From: Oreohelix idahoensis
Lineage: Eukaryota > Mollusca > Gastropoda > Stylommatophora > Oreohelicidae
NCBI GenBank assembly: GCA_024509875.1
Contig: JAMPIV010006381.1
Coordinates: 86,487-150,486, forward strand
Direction: 5' to 3'
Length of the DNA stretch: 64,000 bases
Shown: positions 31,252 to 44,340 of the stretch, one piece after another
How positions within the stretch are numbered: position 1 is the stretch's first letter
How the letters are laid out: each line of letters begins with the position of its first letter
Program-made: the position numbers and the translations under genes
Notes under the pieces: model-generated
What the model saw: the letters and a program-made list of their open reading frames with translations, nothing else
Told to the model about the DNA's origin: nothing
Databases searched by the model: none

Positions 31252-33496
31252 TGTAGTGAAATTGACAGAGATACAACGGTAAAATCCCTCCAAAGATAAC
31301 ATTTAAGGATAAAAACATAATGCGTAGGCTGCTGATGTACATGATCGCCTAGACCGCGGGTCATCATCCTCCATAATAATTGACTTGCTAGACAGGAGGG
31401 GAACGGCGGATCAAAAAGAAAAAAAATATGACTGGAAAGGCTAAGGAGACGCAATTGGGGGGGAAACGGAGAAAAGTCACGTTTCCCAAGTTGACATAAA
31501 AAGTAAGCAACTCCACACAAGGGACCCTAGATATGTTACGCCACAGTCATTTATTGGACGCTTTTGCAATACCAAGCCCTTGATTTGAATTCAGCGGCTA
31601 AAACGCAGATGTTTGGAATATTACAAAATTTAAAAAGTACTTTTTTCTTAATATTAATGTTAGGAATATAAAAATTAGCTGGCCGGATGGCCTATTCTGA
31701 GCAGTGAACTAATATGGTCTTAATTTTACAAACGGATAGATAATATTGAAGATAATGACAAAAGACAGTGTAGTTCACATCATCGACAGACTGTGTTGAA
31801 TAAAAAAGTGTCGCAATTTGCACACAAAAACACGACCTTGGACGCAGGTGTTCAAATTTACTTAGTATGGAGGAGAGGGTTTTTGAGCGGTAGCTGTGTC
31901 TAAATATAACTTTTAACGACAAAATGTTGGAGGGGAGAGAAAGGTTGGTTCAAAAATCAAGCACATTTTTTTAGAAACACAAGTAGAGACGGACAGACTA
32001 ACAGATAAACATCCATACTTGACTGAAGCATGACTGAAATGACTTTATGGTAGGAAATTTGAAATTTAAAATAAACCTAGGCAGTGATTGGCCACAGACA
32101 ATCATATCATTAGCGCTCAGACGCGAAAGTGGGGCCATTCTTCAATAGTTGTTCAGTGATAGACACAGATTTTAAAGTGTGGTGATTTCCATATGAAAGA
32201 AAGTGAAATAAATTTAGGGACGCCATACTATAGCCAGCAGCTCAGCTGAGTTTTGCTAGCAATTCTGTGTTATTTATTCATAATCTGGTAAGATTGAAAT
32301 TATTTCCTTATATATTTTGAATATTGTTTCATGTTTGAGTGATTTGATACTGCCATATCGAAATCTAGCCTTACAAACAAGTAGGGATTTGCTCTAGACC
32401 CCCCGCCCTAGTCAGGGTCTAGGGACCAACAATGTACATAAACTCCAGCAAGGATTATGCAAGACAGATCAAGTGTTGAGAATAATGATACATATTACCT
32501 ATCCTCTTTTAGGGCCGAAAACTAATAAACATTTTTCAGAATCTATAGTCTGGGAGGATCTATCTGATGTAAAACCACCATGGTAAATGTGCTGTTTGGT
32601 CAGAGAGATCTGACCTGTCTGTATGATGTGGTTGTTGTGTCACTGTTGTGTCCAGACGTGGGTAGAGAATAGATTTTGACACATGGCCCATACTTTGATT
32701 GCAGAGCTGCGAGTTTCTGTCGTCAACAAAGCAGGGTCTATTCAGTTGGTGACTTTACTCGAGTGTATCTGTGCAGTATTTGTGACAGAGACCACCATTA
32801 TTGCCCGCCAGCACGGAGAGGTGGGACCACCTGATTTCAGCACCAGAGCGACAACTACCAGATGAGTGAGCCTCTGGTCTGCTGGACTTTCACCAACGCC
32901 CTTTAGTTACTAAGAACCCCATAAAATTCCCACCATTTTCTGGACACTGTGTAGTCAATATAGACAGGTGTGATGAGGCCACCCCAACAGCACAAACAGT
33001 ACTATCCTCCCAAGTAGATGAATACTAGAACATTTTAATAAAACTAACTAGTATAGTACATATATATGTACACTATTGCATTTATGATATAATATTCTAT
33101 GCATTTCTTTTCATAATCTCTAAATCCTTTTAAGTTCTGGTCAACCTAAAAAATTGACACAGAACAAAATAAATGTAATATACTTATATCAAAAAATTTT
33201 ACACACGTGAGTTAGTTCAGTGTATTTTAACTTTTATTAATATTATTAGTCTTGTTAATATCTGTGGGTATATTTATAATCCATTACACCACACTACATA
33301 TCATAACCCTAGACACTTTACGTAGCCACATTCATAAAAAAAAAAAAAAAAAATTAAGTGTGAGGTCGTAGTGGTAGCAAGAAAGGCCTTCTGACAATTC
33401 ACCACTACATTTTATCTCAGGAGCCTTCACAGCTGGCCTCATACAATTTACATTTAGTAATAACACCATCATACAATACCATCAAACACCACTACA
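31252..33496 (+). repeat. 3' LTR of element B (2,245 bp)
   Basis: Starts TGTAGTGAAATTGAC, 87 bp after the gag-pol stop and directly after AAGTGGGGAGATG. It ends CACCACTACA, followed by GATGA (33497-33501). It carries a longer A-run near 33338 than the 5' copy. Confidence 0.95.
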
Positions 33497-33501
33497 GATG
33501 A

Positions 33502-34486
33502 AGATAGCAGTTGGCCTACCGCTCTGAACTCAGTGTTTGTTATGTATTGTGCTCAGTGTAGAAATAGAGTATAAATTAGTTCTGAAGTAGGAGGTACAAC
33601 CTTCTTGTTTCAGGGACCGTGGTCCAAAAGTTATTGAAGCAGCACCTGGTCAGAGCTTTGCTGAATCCAGAGGCGGACAGCATACTCCTTGGTCCATATA
33701 GCAAACAGTGAGGTGTCTCCAGAACACAGGGGAGCAATCGAGCAGAGGAGTCTTTTCCTGCCGACATCACGAAAGATAAGACTATGTGGCCAGCGGAGCT
33801 CAACATTATGTAACCCCATCCTAAACTGACATTGTATAAAAATAAGTGGGGAAATTAATTGTTTTAATGCCAGGAACTGAGAACATCTCCAATACTAGTT
33901 CCAACAGAAACAAACACTTGAAGTCATGATGACAAATAACAACATAGCTTGAAAAAACAAAACCAGTATTACCTCATAGTACCACTACACAACTGACACA
34001 CATAAGATAATGTTAATAAAATATGTCACTACAAGATTCAGATTGATAAATTCTGTACATATAACTTGTAATTAAAATTGATTGTGATTCCTGGTTCACT
34101 TTGTATTTGAATCAGGACACATATATATTAGTGACAGTAATTAATACATATTTATATTTGAAAATTTACCAGTGCCTCATTTAAGAATAGTCTTATAGAG
34201 TGTTAAATATGTGTGAGTGTCACAGTGTTGTCACGTGTGGTAGAATAAATTAAATTGTTTATCTGTCTGTTGTTGTTGTGACTTACACTTCATCATATAC
34301 ATACCCTAGACATTCAACGTAGTCATCACAATATTCCAGAATAATTCTGACTGAGGTATAAATATGTGGTAGCAAGTAAGGTCATCTGTAATACACTACC
34401 CTTATTAGATACAGATACCTTCACAGCTGATCTCAGTCAGTACACTAAGTCCCCTATAAATATTTATAATATCCCACTTTACCACA
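33502..34486 (+). repeat. 3' LTR of element A, second part
   Basis: Continues element A's LTR at AGATAGCAGTTGGCC and ends TTTACCACA, followed by the target duplication ATTAC (34487-34491). Together with 22902-24315 it gives exactly 2,399 bp, equal to the 5' LTR. Confidence 0.95.
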
Positions 34487-35984
34487 ATTACATTATATAA
34501 TAGTATTACATGGATATAAAACAAATTATTCCCATTAAAAACGAGCGGAAGAGGAAAAGAAATGTTGACCTATGGATGAGATGTTGACAGGCAAATGATG
34601 TTTCTATGGGGGTAGATAATTAGTGTTTAGGAAGTGTTTGAAAAGTGCTTTGTTAAATGAGTATTGTGTAGGTAGGCTTTTTAGGTGGTGTGGAAGGCTG
34701 TTCCATAAGTAGGCTCCAGAGTAGGCTAGACTCTGTTTGAACAGGTCGATCCTAGGTTTGGGCAGACGTAACTGATGTAATTGTAGTCCCTCTCTTCTAC
34801 TGGTTTGAAACAATGATCGTAGGTACGGCGGAGCATTGTTTGATAGAATTGCGTGAGTCAGCTTGGCTTTGTTGTAGAGAAGACGTTTTTTCAGGGACAG
34901 TATTGTGGGTTCTTTTCCTGTCCTTGTGTGTGATATCGTGCGATTATCGGTGATTAGACGTATTGCTCTCTTATGCAGGGAGTGCAGTCTCTTTGAGGTG
35001 GAAGCAGGGCAACCATCCCATAGTGTAGAGCAGTAATCTAGATGTGTCTGTATATGTGAGGTATAGAACAATAGTCTAGTGTCTGCGTCTAAGAAGTGTT
35101 TTATTTTGGCTAGCTGGTACGTCTTTTGAGCCAAGTGTTTGGTTAAATTCCGTACATGGGAGTTCCACGTTAAGTGCTGGTCAATCGTAATTCCTAGAAC
35201 TTTGTGTTCTGTTACATGTTCAATTTGTATTGATTCCGCGTGTACCTGTAGCGATCTTTTGGTGCAGTTTAGGAGTTTTTGTCTGGTGGTAATCAACATA
35301 GATTTCGTTTTTGCTGTGTTTAATGGCATACGATTCATATTACTCCATTTTGTTAGATTGTCTACATCGCATTGAAGAGTCATTTCAAGTGCCACGCAGT
35401 CATTGTCACTAGTGTAGATAGTACAATCATCTGCAAAGAGGTCACATGTTGAATATTTTAGATATAGTGGTAGGTCGTTGATGAACATTGCGAAGAGTAG
35501 GGGCCCAAGAATAGAACCCTGCAGTACTCCTGTATCTATCTTCGAGAAATCTGATGTCGAGTTGTTGTGAAGCACTAACTGTTGTCGATCTCCCAGGAAT
35601 GATTTGATGATGTTTAGTGGATTAGGGCCTATTCTGAGGGTTTCCAACTTTTGAACCAAGATAGTGTGGTCAATCATGTCAAATGCTTTTTTGAAGTCAA
35701 CAAAAACAGCACCACCTAATTTTCCATCATTTACGTTCGACAGCCAGTTATCTGCCATTTTGGTGAGAGCTGTGTGACAGGAATGTTTGGGTCTGAAACC
35801 TGACTGGCTCTCAATGAGCAGTTTGTTTGTTGTTAAGTGTTGAAATGTGGTGTTGTAAATGTGTTTCTCTAGTGGTTTTGAAAGAGATGATAGAAGGGAT
35901 ATTGGTCTGTAACTGTTGGGATCGCTATGTGAGCCAGATTTATAGAGAGGATACACTTTGGCAGATTTAAATGCTGTGGGAAAG
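34487..35984 (-). mobile_element. CR1-like LINE, ORF half
   Basis: Minus-strand LINE with its coding end here and its 3' UTR divided between 34487-34603 and 16319-16910. It is 5'-truncated within RT, upstream of KSAKVYPLYKSG. It inserted into the 'ANAYGS' LINE at the codon after AKRLTTYL; at most a GGA overlap is visible as target duplication. Confidence 0.88.
34604..35984 (-). CDS. Reverse transcriptase of the CR1-like LINE, undamaged but 5'-truncated
   Basis: Open frame with no stop or frameshift, from about 35984 to a stop at 34604. RT blocks: SYRPISLLSSLSKPLEK, SQSGFRPKHSCHTAL, motif A VFVDFKKAFDMIDH, motif B GVLQGSILGPLLFAMFIND and catalytic LFADDCTIY. The C-terminal part has LHKRAIRLITD and ends with GAYLWNSLPHHLK, typical of CR1/L2/Rex1-like LINEs. 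The first ATG lies within the RT. No endonuclease is present because of 5' truncation. The intact frame suggests a fairly young insertion. Confidence 0.88.
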
Positions 35985-36290
35985 TAGTTGTGGGAGATAT
36001 GTGGTGAGCCTTTTAGCCATCACTAAGAAGAGTATCTTCCCTTCTACATTAAGTCGTGAGATTGGCCTGAACTGGATGATGTCTGTGGAATTTTGTTCCT
36101 TTGGGATGCAGACTCTGTTCATCTTTCTCCATTCTTTGCTTACAAGCTGGGTTTTCCAAGCATTTTTCAGTAAACGGAGCAGTCGATTGAGAACCTCAGG
36201 GCATATCTTATACACAACATTTGGGACACCATTAGGATCTGGAGCTGACTTGCACCATGCTTTCTACTTCATGCATTGTGTCCTTCCAGA
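35985..36290 (-). pseudogene. 'ANAYGS'-type LINE RT, segment before the nested insertion
   Basis: Minus strand: PNGVPNVVYKICPEVLNRLL, NAWKTQLVSKEWRK, VCIPKEQNSTDIIQFRPISR and NVEGKILFLVMAKRLTTYL. The related copy in 62979-63455 carries the same blocks. The next residues of the protein are found 19.7 kb away at 16318. It is the N-terminal RT part of the outermost element of the nest. Confidence 0.85.
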
Positions 36291-37980
<1,690 letters not shown>

Positions 37981-38233
37981 CTGAAAATAAATGGGATTTA
38001 GATAGAAATAAATAACCAATGCTTGATTAGCAGTCAGTTATCAGATGTCCTAAATAGTGTAGCTCTATAAAATTTTAGCAAGACATACAACCCAGTCTTA
38101 AATTAAAATTGTGGATAGTCTGGTGTTAAGGCAGCATTACATATCATTCTATGTATTACATAGCCATCAGTAAAATAAACAGTTAATTTCTTTCATTATG
38201 AGCACGCCCACTCGCCCACCCACACACATTCTT
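37981..38233. other. Intron sequence next to the zinc-finger acceptor
   Basis: Begins with the polypyrimidine acceptor (minus strand). No coding sequence seen. It ends at a CTTCTTCTTCTT run that is the (GAA)n tail of the neighbouring minus-strand LINE. Confidence 0.55.
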
Positions 38234-40350
38234 CTTCTTCTTCTTTGATCCTTAGCCGCCGACCGTCAAAGCAGTCAGTGGCCATCACGCCTAGTGGCGT
38301 CTTGTAGGGCAACAACAAATTGATTCCACTTTGCTTGGTCGGCGGCCATCCTTCGTACAGTGCCCCAACTCTGGTTCATTCTTTGCATCTCAGCCTCCAC
38401 AGTCCTCCGCCAGGTTGTTTTTGGTTGGCCTCTCTTTCATTTTCCTTCAGGGGTCCAAAGCATAGCTGTTCTTGTGATGGCATCAGGGTCTCTTCTGAGG
38501 ACATGGCCAACCCAGCTTCACCGTCTGCCAGCTATTATGGTGTGCATGTCCTCTTGCTTGCTCCGAGTAAGCAGATCTTGGTTGGTGATGGTATTCGGCT
38601 AAAAGATTCGGTGAATTTTTCTTAGGCATGTTGTGTGAAAAGAGGACAATTTCGACATTTCCTTCTCTGTAACTCTCCAGCATTCCGCGCCATAGAGAAG
38701 CACAGAAAGCACACAGCTCTGATGTAATCTTAATTTTGTGCTTGTGCTGTACTGAGAGGACTTCCAGATGTTGTTTAGGCTAAAAAAAGGCTGTTCTTGC
38801 CTTATTCATTCTGATGTTGATGTCTTTGCCTGCCCTGCCATCTGGTGTTACTATGCATCCTAGGTATGTGAAGGTGTCTGTCTGTACCAGTTGCTGATTC
38901 CTTACTGATATGGGCTCAGGGTTGCTCACATTGAGCGTCATGACCTCTGACTTTTTTAAATTGATGTTCAAGCCCACCTGCTGGCTAAACTTATTAAGTC
39001 TATCCGTTTTTTCCTGGATGTGTTGATGTGAATGTGCTAGTAGTGCAATGTCATCTGCATATTCCAGATCTTCCAATGTAGAAAATGTAGTCCATCTTAT
39101 TCCTCTTGGACTGCCCTCTGTTGTCTGGCGCATCACCCAATCTATGACTGTTAAAAATAGAGTGGTTGATAAGGGGGATCCCTGTCGTACGCCTATCTTC
39201 ACCTCAAAGGTTAGGATGCTCTGCCCAACGCTACACGTAAAGTTGGCATAGAGGCTTTTTATGATTGACACTATGCAGCTTGGAATTTCATAAGCCCTCA
39301 GTATTTTCCATAAACTGTCCCTATGTATGCTGTCAAAAGCCTTTTCAAAATCAATGAAATTAATGTACAGCTGTCTATGCCATTCTGAACACTGCTCTAT
39401 AATGTTCCTGAGAGTGAATATATGATCTAAACATCTTCTGTTCTTTCTAAATCCTGCTTGTTCCTTCCTCAGTTTGTGGTCTACTGCTCTTAAAATTCTC
39501 TGTATAATTATCCTGCCTAATATTTTGCTGGGAACTGAGAGAAGAGTGATTCCTCTCCAATTATTGCAGTCTGCAAGATCTCCCTTCTTGGGCAATTTGA
39601 CAATTATTCCTTTGTTCCACTCTGATGGCACTGTCCCCCTTTTCGAGACTTGTGAAAATAGTGGTTCTAATAGTTCTGCTGCTAGCTCAGGGTCTGTCTT
39701 AATAGCTCTGCATTTAAGTTATCATGGCCAGGAGCTTTTCCGTTCTTTAATCCTTTGATTGCTGTGATGATTTCTTCTTTTCGTGGAATGTCTGTATTTA
39801 CATCTAGATCGTTTTCAGCCTCAGGAACATTCAATTGTGTCTCTGGTGGTTCCTTGTTCAGAGTTTCTCTGAAGTGCTCTGCCCATCTTGTTTCCTGTCC
39901 CTCTGCTGTCATGATGAGATTTCCTTGCTTATCTCTTACTAATGTAATATTGTTTGCACCTCGTTTTCCGCTGATGAATTTAGTTATTTTGTATACTGTG
40001 CTTTGTTCATTTCTCAGTGCTGCCTCTTCTGCCTGTCTTGCAAGATCATCTAGGAAATTCCTTTTGTTGGCTCGGGTTTGGCGTTTAACTTCTTTGTCCA
40101 GCTGACTGTACTGTGCGCTATATAGATGCTTTAACCTGGGGGACTTCAATTCTGTTTTCTTTCTTTTCATTTCCTTTCTCAGTGTTATGGTGTTTAATGT
40201 TTCTGGTGTTATCCAGTCTTGCTTCTTCCTTTCCTGGAATCCCAAGCATGATCTGCTGCTTTCCTTATATATTGTTGAAATGGTGTTAAATTTCTGGTCT
40301 ATATCATCAGTCAATGTCTTTTCCTGACTTATGGCAAATTTATATTGTTT
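38234..40350 (-). pseudogene. 5'-truncated LINE with reverse transcriptase, in the zinc-finger intron
   Basis: Minus strand. N-terminal linker (QDWITPETLNTITLRKEMKRK, then RQTRANKRNFLDDLARQAEE), pre-RT block KNGKAPGHDNLNAELL, a frameshift near 39700, then KLPKKGDLADCNNWRGITLL, motif A INFIDFEKAFDSIHR, motif B GVRQGSPLSTTLF, catalytic box EYADDIALLA, and the region QTDTFTYLGCIVTPDG. Another frameshift near 38785 leads to the C-terminus (TWRRTVEAEM, then WNQFVVALQDATRRDG). The 3' end is a short (GAA)n tail. There is no endonuclease. It shares its RT blocks with the fragment at 1-1424. Confidence 0.88.
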
Positions 40351-40850
40351 CTTTAACCCACACATATACAGAGACAAAAATAGAGACAGACAGAGACAGA
40401 GACACAGACACATATGAGTATATAATAAGACATTCAAAATGGAAATCTTCACATGAACCACCATGGCTGAATACAATGACCAATTAAACAACACAAACTA
40501 TGAATTGTGTATAATTTATCAATTTTTCATGACATATTTTTGTTGTCTTTGCAAGATTTTTTTTAATGCTGTGTAAATGTTTTGCATTCAAGAGCATGAC
40601 AGGTATGGAAAGAGGGATGGATGTCAGTAGGAGTGGAGTGGAGAAGAGAGTTTATCTTTCACTTGGGTGAACAAGAAATTATAAAGTTGCTTGTAAAGTA
40701 GGTGGAATATGAAATGGGTAAAAATGGGAAAACACATGACAAAAATAAAAAATATTGAGAGATATTTTAAATTTTATTATGCAAGTGCCTGTTTTCAAAG
40801 TGAAATGTTAGCCTGTTTGGAGGCATAAATCTTCTTTATTCGTGGAGTAA
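40351..40850. other. No gene seen
   Basis: AT-rich intron sequence with a short GACA-rich tract. Nothing recognisable. Confidence 0.45.
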
Positions 40851-40859
40851 AATGGGACA

Positions 40860-41280
40860 AACATGCTTTTAACTCATATTTCACTGGCTGAAGTTCGGAT
40901 CTGAATTTGGACTTAATTCGACTGAGGCTAAAAAAGCCTGATGTATAAGCAAGTGGTAGCAAATGTCAACAGAATTGAAACTGCATGTCTAGAAATGTCT
41001 GGATATTCCTCGACAATGATAAGCCAAAATTTGTCTAAGTCTAGTTCGTTGAACTTCAGCAACAATTTGCAGTCCATAATAAACCAATGTTACATACATT
41101 TTAGCCCGGAAAAAGCTTTTATACTAATATAATTGTATAAATAGGCAAAAGCACGCTGTAATATGGACAAAAATATTTTTTACCATCAAAATTTGGCGGC
41201 ATACCTCTGGCACTCTCATGGCACATCAGTGTGCCACAGCACACCATTTCAGAAACTATGATCTTAGATCAGGTAGAAGA
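40860..41280 (-). pseudogene. hAT transposase remnant (C-terminal dimerisation region)
   Basis: The minus strand reads ELDLDKFWLIIVEEYPDISR, then HAVSILLTFATTCLYIRLF, TAG, PQSN, TAA and VQIQIRTSASEI. This parallels the C-terminal dimerisation domain of hAT transposases of the ZBED5/SCAND3 kind (FWxxxxxEYPxLSxxAxxxLLxFxTTYLCExxFS). Next to it the plus strand carries AGTGTGCCACAGCACACC, a palindromic phrase common near hAT ends. Only this scrap remains, with several stops. Confidence 0.6.
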
Positions 41281-41475
41281 CTGAACAAGATGACTAACAC
41301 AAGGAGCTTGTTGTTATTGTTATAAAGAATTGACATAATTGCACTCTGGGCAAACCCACAGGTGCACAGTCTCCATCAGTATATGTCGAAGTGTGAATGC
41401 TAACTGTTCCTGTAGCTTGCTGGTTGTAAACATGATGGTTGCATCCTCTCAAATGTCCACCTCTACTAGCCTTAC

Positions 41476-41831
41476 GGGAGCCGCGCTAACGTAGTGGTTA
41501 CCACACCGCTCTGGCGACCGGGTGATTCAGGATCAACCCGGGTGACGGCATTTGAGGATTTTTCGTCGACCGGGATTTGGACTGGATTAACTCGAGACCT
41601 GGCGAGAACATTTGAAGGAGTGTCGTCGACCAGGGATTGGCGGCTCCTGAGCCGACCCAGCTCTAATGGGTACCTCCGAAATCGGCGAGTATCTGCCTGA
41701 ATGGCGAGGGACACCTGTCTCTGTACAAGAAAAAAAGGGATACTCACGTAAAATCAATATCAGGTTAGACATTAATAATAACCTGAGATTTTGCCTCGAG
41801 TATTAGCGGGCGTATGAAAAAAAAAAAAAAA
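41476..41831 (+). mobile_element. SINE family 2, full-length copy
   Basis: Flanked by ACTAGCCTTAC at 41465-41475 and 41832-41842, an 11-bp target duplication. tRNA-like head with A box CTAACGTAGTGGTTA, two copies of a ~60-bp segment containing GTCGACC.GGGATT, a central domain at 41642-41674 shared with SINE family 1, and a 3' region ending GCCTCGAGTATTAGCGGGCG plus an A-run. Other copies are at 44341-44681 and 43686-43756. Confidence 0.9.
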
Positions 41832-41842
41832 ACTAGCCTTAC

Positions 41843-42345
41843 ATTTGATGCCAAATTCCAACAGTCTTAACCTTGATGATTCATCTATTGCCATTTCATT
41901 CTCTAACAGGTGATCATTAATTGTTCTCAGTATATCTCCCTTATCCATATCTAGTGTCCCCACTATGGGTGCTCTTGATGCTAGTCATCAGCTTTTTCAT
42001 TACCATATACCCTAGCATGACCAGGACAGTATATCCACACCAGCTCTTGTAGACTGGAAGCTTCTATGAATGTTTTCCATTCATGCCGCAACCAACCACT
42101 TTGAACCTTCTGAACCGTGGACTGAGAGTCGGACACAATGATGGCCTTTGTTAATGAAGTTTCAGTTATACACCTTAAGGCTGCAGTAACAGCCTCGACC
42201 TCTATTCTCATGCTGGAAGTTATTATCTTGTAAGCCCTGCTATGTTCGGCGATGATTCTACTCTGCACCCAAGCAGAGAAGCCCCAACTGGATATCTCAC
42301 CCTGGATCTCCAACCCATCTATATACACAACGGCATCATCATCAC
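41843..42345 (-). pseudogene. LINE-type RNase H fragment
   Basis: Minus strand, two frames: VYIDGLEIQGEISSWGFSAW, SSMRIEVEAVTAALRC, VSDSQSTVQKVQSG, WIYCPGHARVYGNEKAD, then, after a break, GTLDMDKGDILRTINDHLL. These hold the RNase H catalytic Asp (YIDG), Glu (EVEAV), Asp (SDSQ) and Asp (EKAD). No neighbouring RT was found. It is probably the end of a LINE ORF2 that carries RNase H. Confidence 0.75.
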
Positions 42346-42479
42346 TTTATTTCAGGGAAAACATAATTAGAATAATCAAATTGAAAATACCGACATAATA
42401 TCCTACCTAAATTTATAACACATTTGAGACATTATATAGGAACAAACACGGATGTGTTACTAGGGCCTGGAAGGGAAGC

Positions 42480-42990
42480 AAAGAATAATAACACTGTTTT
42501 CTACCTCTAGTAACAATTTTTTTTTTTTGGGAAACACAGAATTTTGACAATAGTTCCCTATTTTCCCATTATTTTTCAAAGCCGGTGTATCAATTAAGTT
42601 TTGTGGTATAATGTTAAGCTCTTCATTCACAGATTCTTCTTTATCATTAGTTGGTGTATAACACTGTATGATGTTTGTTTTAATTTTCTTTCTGTTACTG
42701 TTATAATTTGTGGTCTCCATTGATTCCCATTTTCTAAGTGCTCTCAGTGCTTCCATAGACAGCATTAGAGATACCCCTTCACCTTGGAGGGCACCTTCTT
42801 CCTGATGACAACACCATTTCTGCTGGGATCAATTTCTTCTTATCTATGTCTTCCACCTTGTCTCATAGAGACACATAGTATCAATCCTGTAATTCTCAAT
42901 TTCTGCTGCCACAAGTGCAGTTTTCCCTTGTTTGTTTACAGTACGAGCATTCCAGGTGCCATTCCTGGATATTTTACTTGACGAAAAATG
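42480..42990 (-). pseudogene. LINE APE-endonuclease fragment
   Basis: Minus strand in broken frames: WNARTVNKQGKTALVAAEIE, NYRIDTMCLYE, then a stop-ridden stretch including TQKMGINGD. This matches the N-terminal endonuclease of APE-type LINEs (TWNVRTxxxxGKxxxLxxEL). Only this part remains. Confidence 0.6.
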
Positions 42991-42999
42991 GTAAGTCTG

Positions 43000-43680
43000 C
43001 CACCCAGACTCTTTTTAGCTTTCTCTGTGTCACTTGATGAGCCTTTTTTTCACAGAGCTTTGTACAGTCTTGGATGGCTGAATGGACTTATATTCTATAT
43101 TTGACCTGGTCATTTTGCTTGTTGAAATTTTGTGGTGAAGATGTTTTACAGGATGGGGCAACTGGCCACATGCTCAACCCTGCTAGTCACTGTTTACAAC
43201 ATGCATGGTTACTGGAGGAAGCATATTTCTGCGTACAAGAGTACATAACACAACATGGACATCACCAGACGACAGAACAGAGAATAAGATTATCACATAT
43301 GCATAATGAAGAAGTTTAGATCATGATTATATGACATAAAGGTATATAGAGGCATAGATGTGGCATTAGAAGAACATCTTCTGTTAGCTAATACAAAGTT
43401 AAAACTCAAGAGAGACATGACAATACATAGCTATAGACAACAGGTTAAAGTGGGATATCTAAAAAACCAAGATGACAGAAATCAAGACAGCAATATACGC
43501 ATGTTGAAGTAAAATGTGTATAGATGGGTGTGGGCTCTAGAAATCAGCTCATTAATTTAAAACAAAAATAATTTTGTTTTTTTTATTTATTTATTATTTA
43601 TTTATTTATATTTTTTTAAATTATTTTTTTAATCATACGTTCGCTGTTACATCTTCTGCGCACCACGACATGTTTGCTTA
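43000..43680. other. No gene seen; AT-rich
   Basis: Intron sequence with a T-rich tract from about 43570. An 81-codon frame at 43074-43319 shows no recognisable domain. Confidence 0.4.
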
Positions 43681-43681
43681 T

Positions 43682-43685
<4 letters not shown>

Positions 43686-43716
<31 letters not shown>

Positions 43717-43756
43717 GTTCGCCCGCTAATACTCGAGGCGAAATCTCAGGTTATTA
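43686..43756 (-). mobile_element. SINE family 2, 3'-end fragment
   Basis: A long T-run followed by CGCCCGCTAATACTCGAGGCG and AATCTCAGGTTATTATTGAA, the reverse complement of the 3' end and poly(A) of the SINE at 41476. It is truncated to about 70 bp. Confidence 0.8.
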
Positions 43757-44340
43757 TTGAATTGCTGTCATGCTCAAATGAAGGGGATTGTGAACGGAAT
43801 GACATCGCATGAAACAATGACGTAATATAATTTATGCAGGCAGACGTGTACAGAGATGCATAAGTGAGTATTGTCTGCTGCGATCTCTTTGGATTATGTT
43901 CTCAAGGTGTATAGACGTGTCTGCGTGAGACCAATGCTCAAATATATATGTCCGCTGATATTCTCTCAATTTCTCATGATGGTGGCATTAGGAGTGAATG
44001 TATGATGATGTATTTTATCAAGGGAGTATTTTAAACTCCTATTTCCCTGTGTTTCGAACATGTCACGCTAAACAACTGTGTTGCAGACTTCAGACAGACA
44101 GACTGGTTCGTAATCTTGATGTGTTAGACTTGAAGGCATAAGACAATGGCCAGTGTCAATGTGATTGATCATCAATTGCCATGTGGATTTTATGGAGCCT
44201 TTGTGATGTTAATAAAAGTACAGTCTCTGCCAAACGAGAATGGCTCGTTTATTTGGGTTCTACTGTTGGTGTTGTGTCTCTAGACATTTTACTTGACTTC
44301 AAATCTTTATCTACATCACTCAATACATAACGCAACACCT

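Larger units (their letters stand above)
24316..33496 (+). mobile_element. Gypsy element B: complete LTR retrotransposon with integrase before RT
   Basis: 9,181 bp with LTRs of about 2.24 kb, a GATGA duplication, a primer site, one uninterrupted gag-pol frame and a purine run (AAGTGGGGAGA) before the 3' LTR. Domain order is Gag, protease, integrase, reverse transcriptase, RNase H, the Ty1/copia-like order known within Ty3/Gypsy from the Gmr1-like group. No stop or frameshift is visible. It is inserted in the 3' LTR of element A. Confidence 0.95.
16911..34486 (+). mobile_element. Gypsy element A: defective, gag-bearing LTR retrotransposon
   Basis: Two 2,399-bp LTRs, a perfect 18-nt tRNA-Pro-type primer site, a long gag frame and a polypurine run (AAGAGGGGAGA) before the 3' LTR. 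Coding content is reduced compared with its relative B: the protease is deleted, the integrase core is unrecognisable, RT stops at an in-frame TAG and RNase H is lost. Its own length without B and one copy of the duplication is about 8.4 kb. The near-identity of the LTRs shows recent movement, so enzymes must have come from another element. Confidence 0.92.
15725..36290 (-). mobile_element. Four-level nest of retrotransposons
   Basis: Outermost: an 'ANAYGS'-type LINE (15725-16318 and 35985-36290, minus). Inside it a CR1-like LINE (16319-16910 and 34487-35984, minus). Inside its 3' UTR, Gypsy element A (16911-34486, plus, target duplication ATTAC). Inside A's 3' LTR, Gypsy element B (24316-33496, plus, target duplication GATGA). 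Each level is proven by a resumed reading frame or exact target duplication. The insertion order is therefore fixed: ANAYGS LINE, CR1-like LINE, A, B. Confidence 0.93.
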
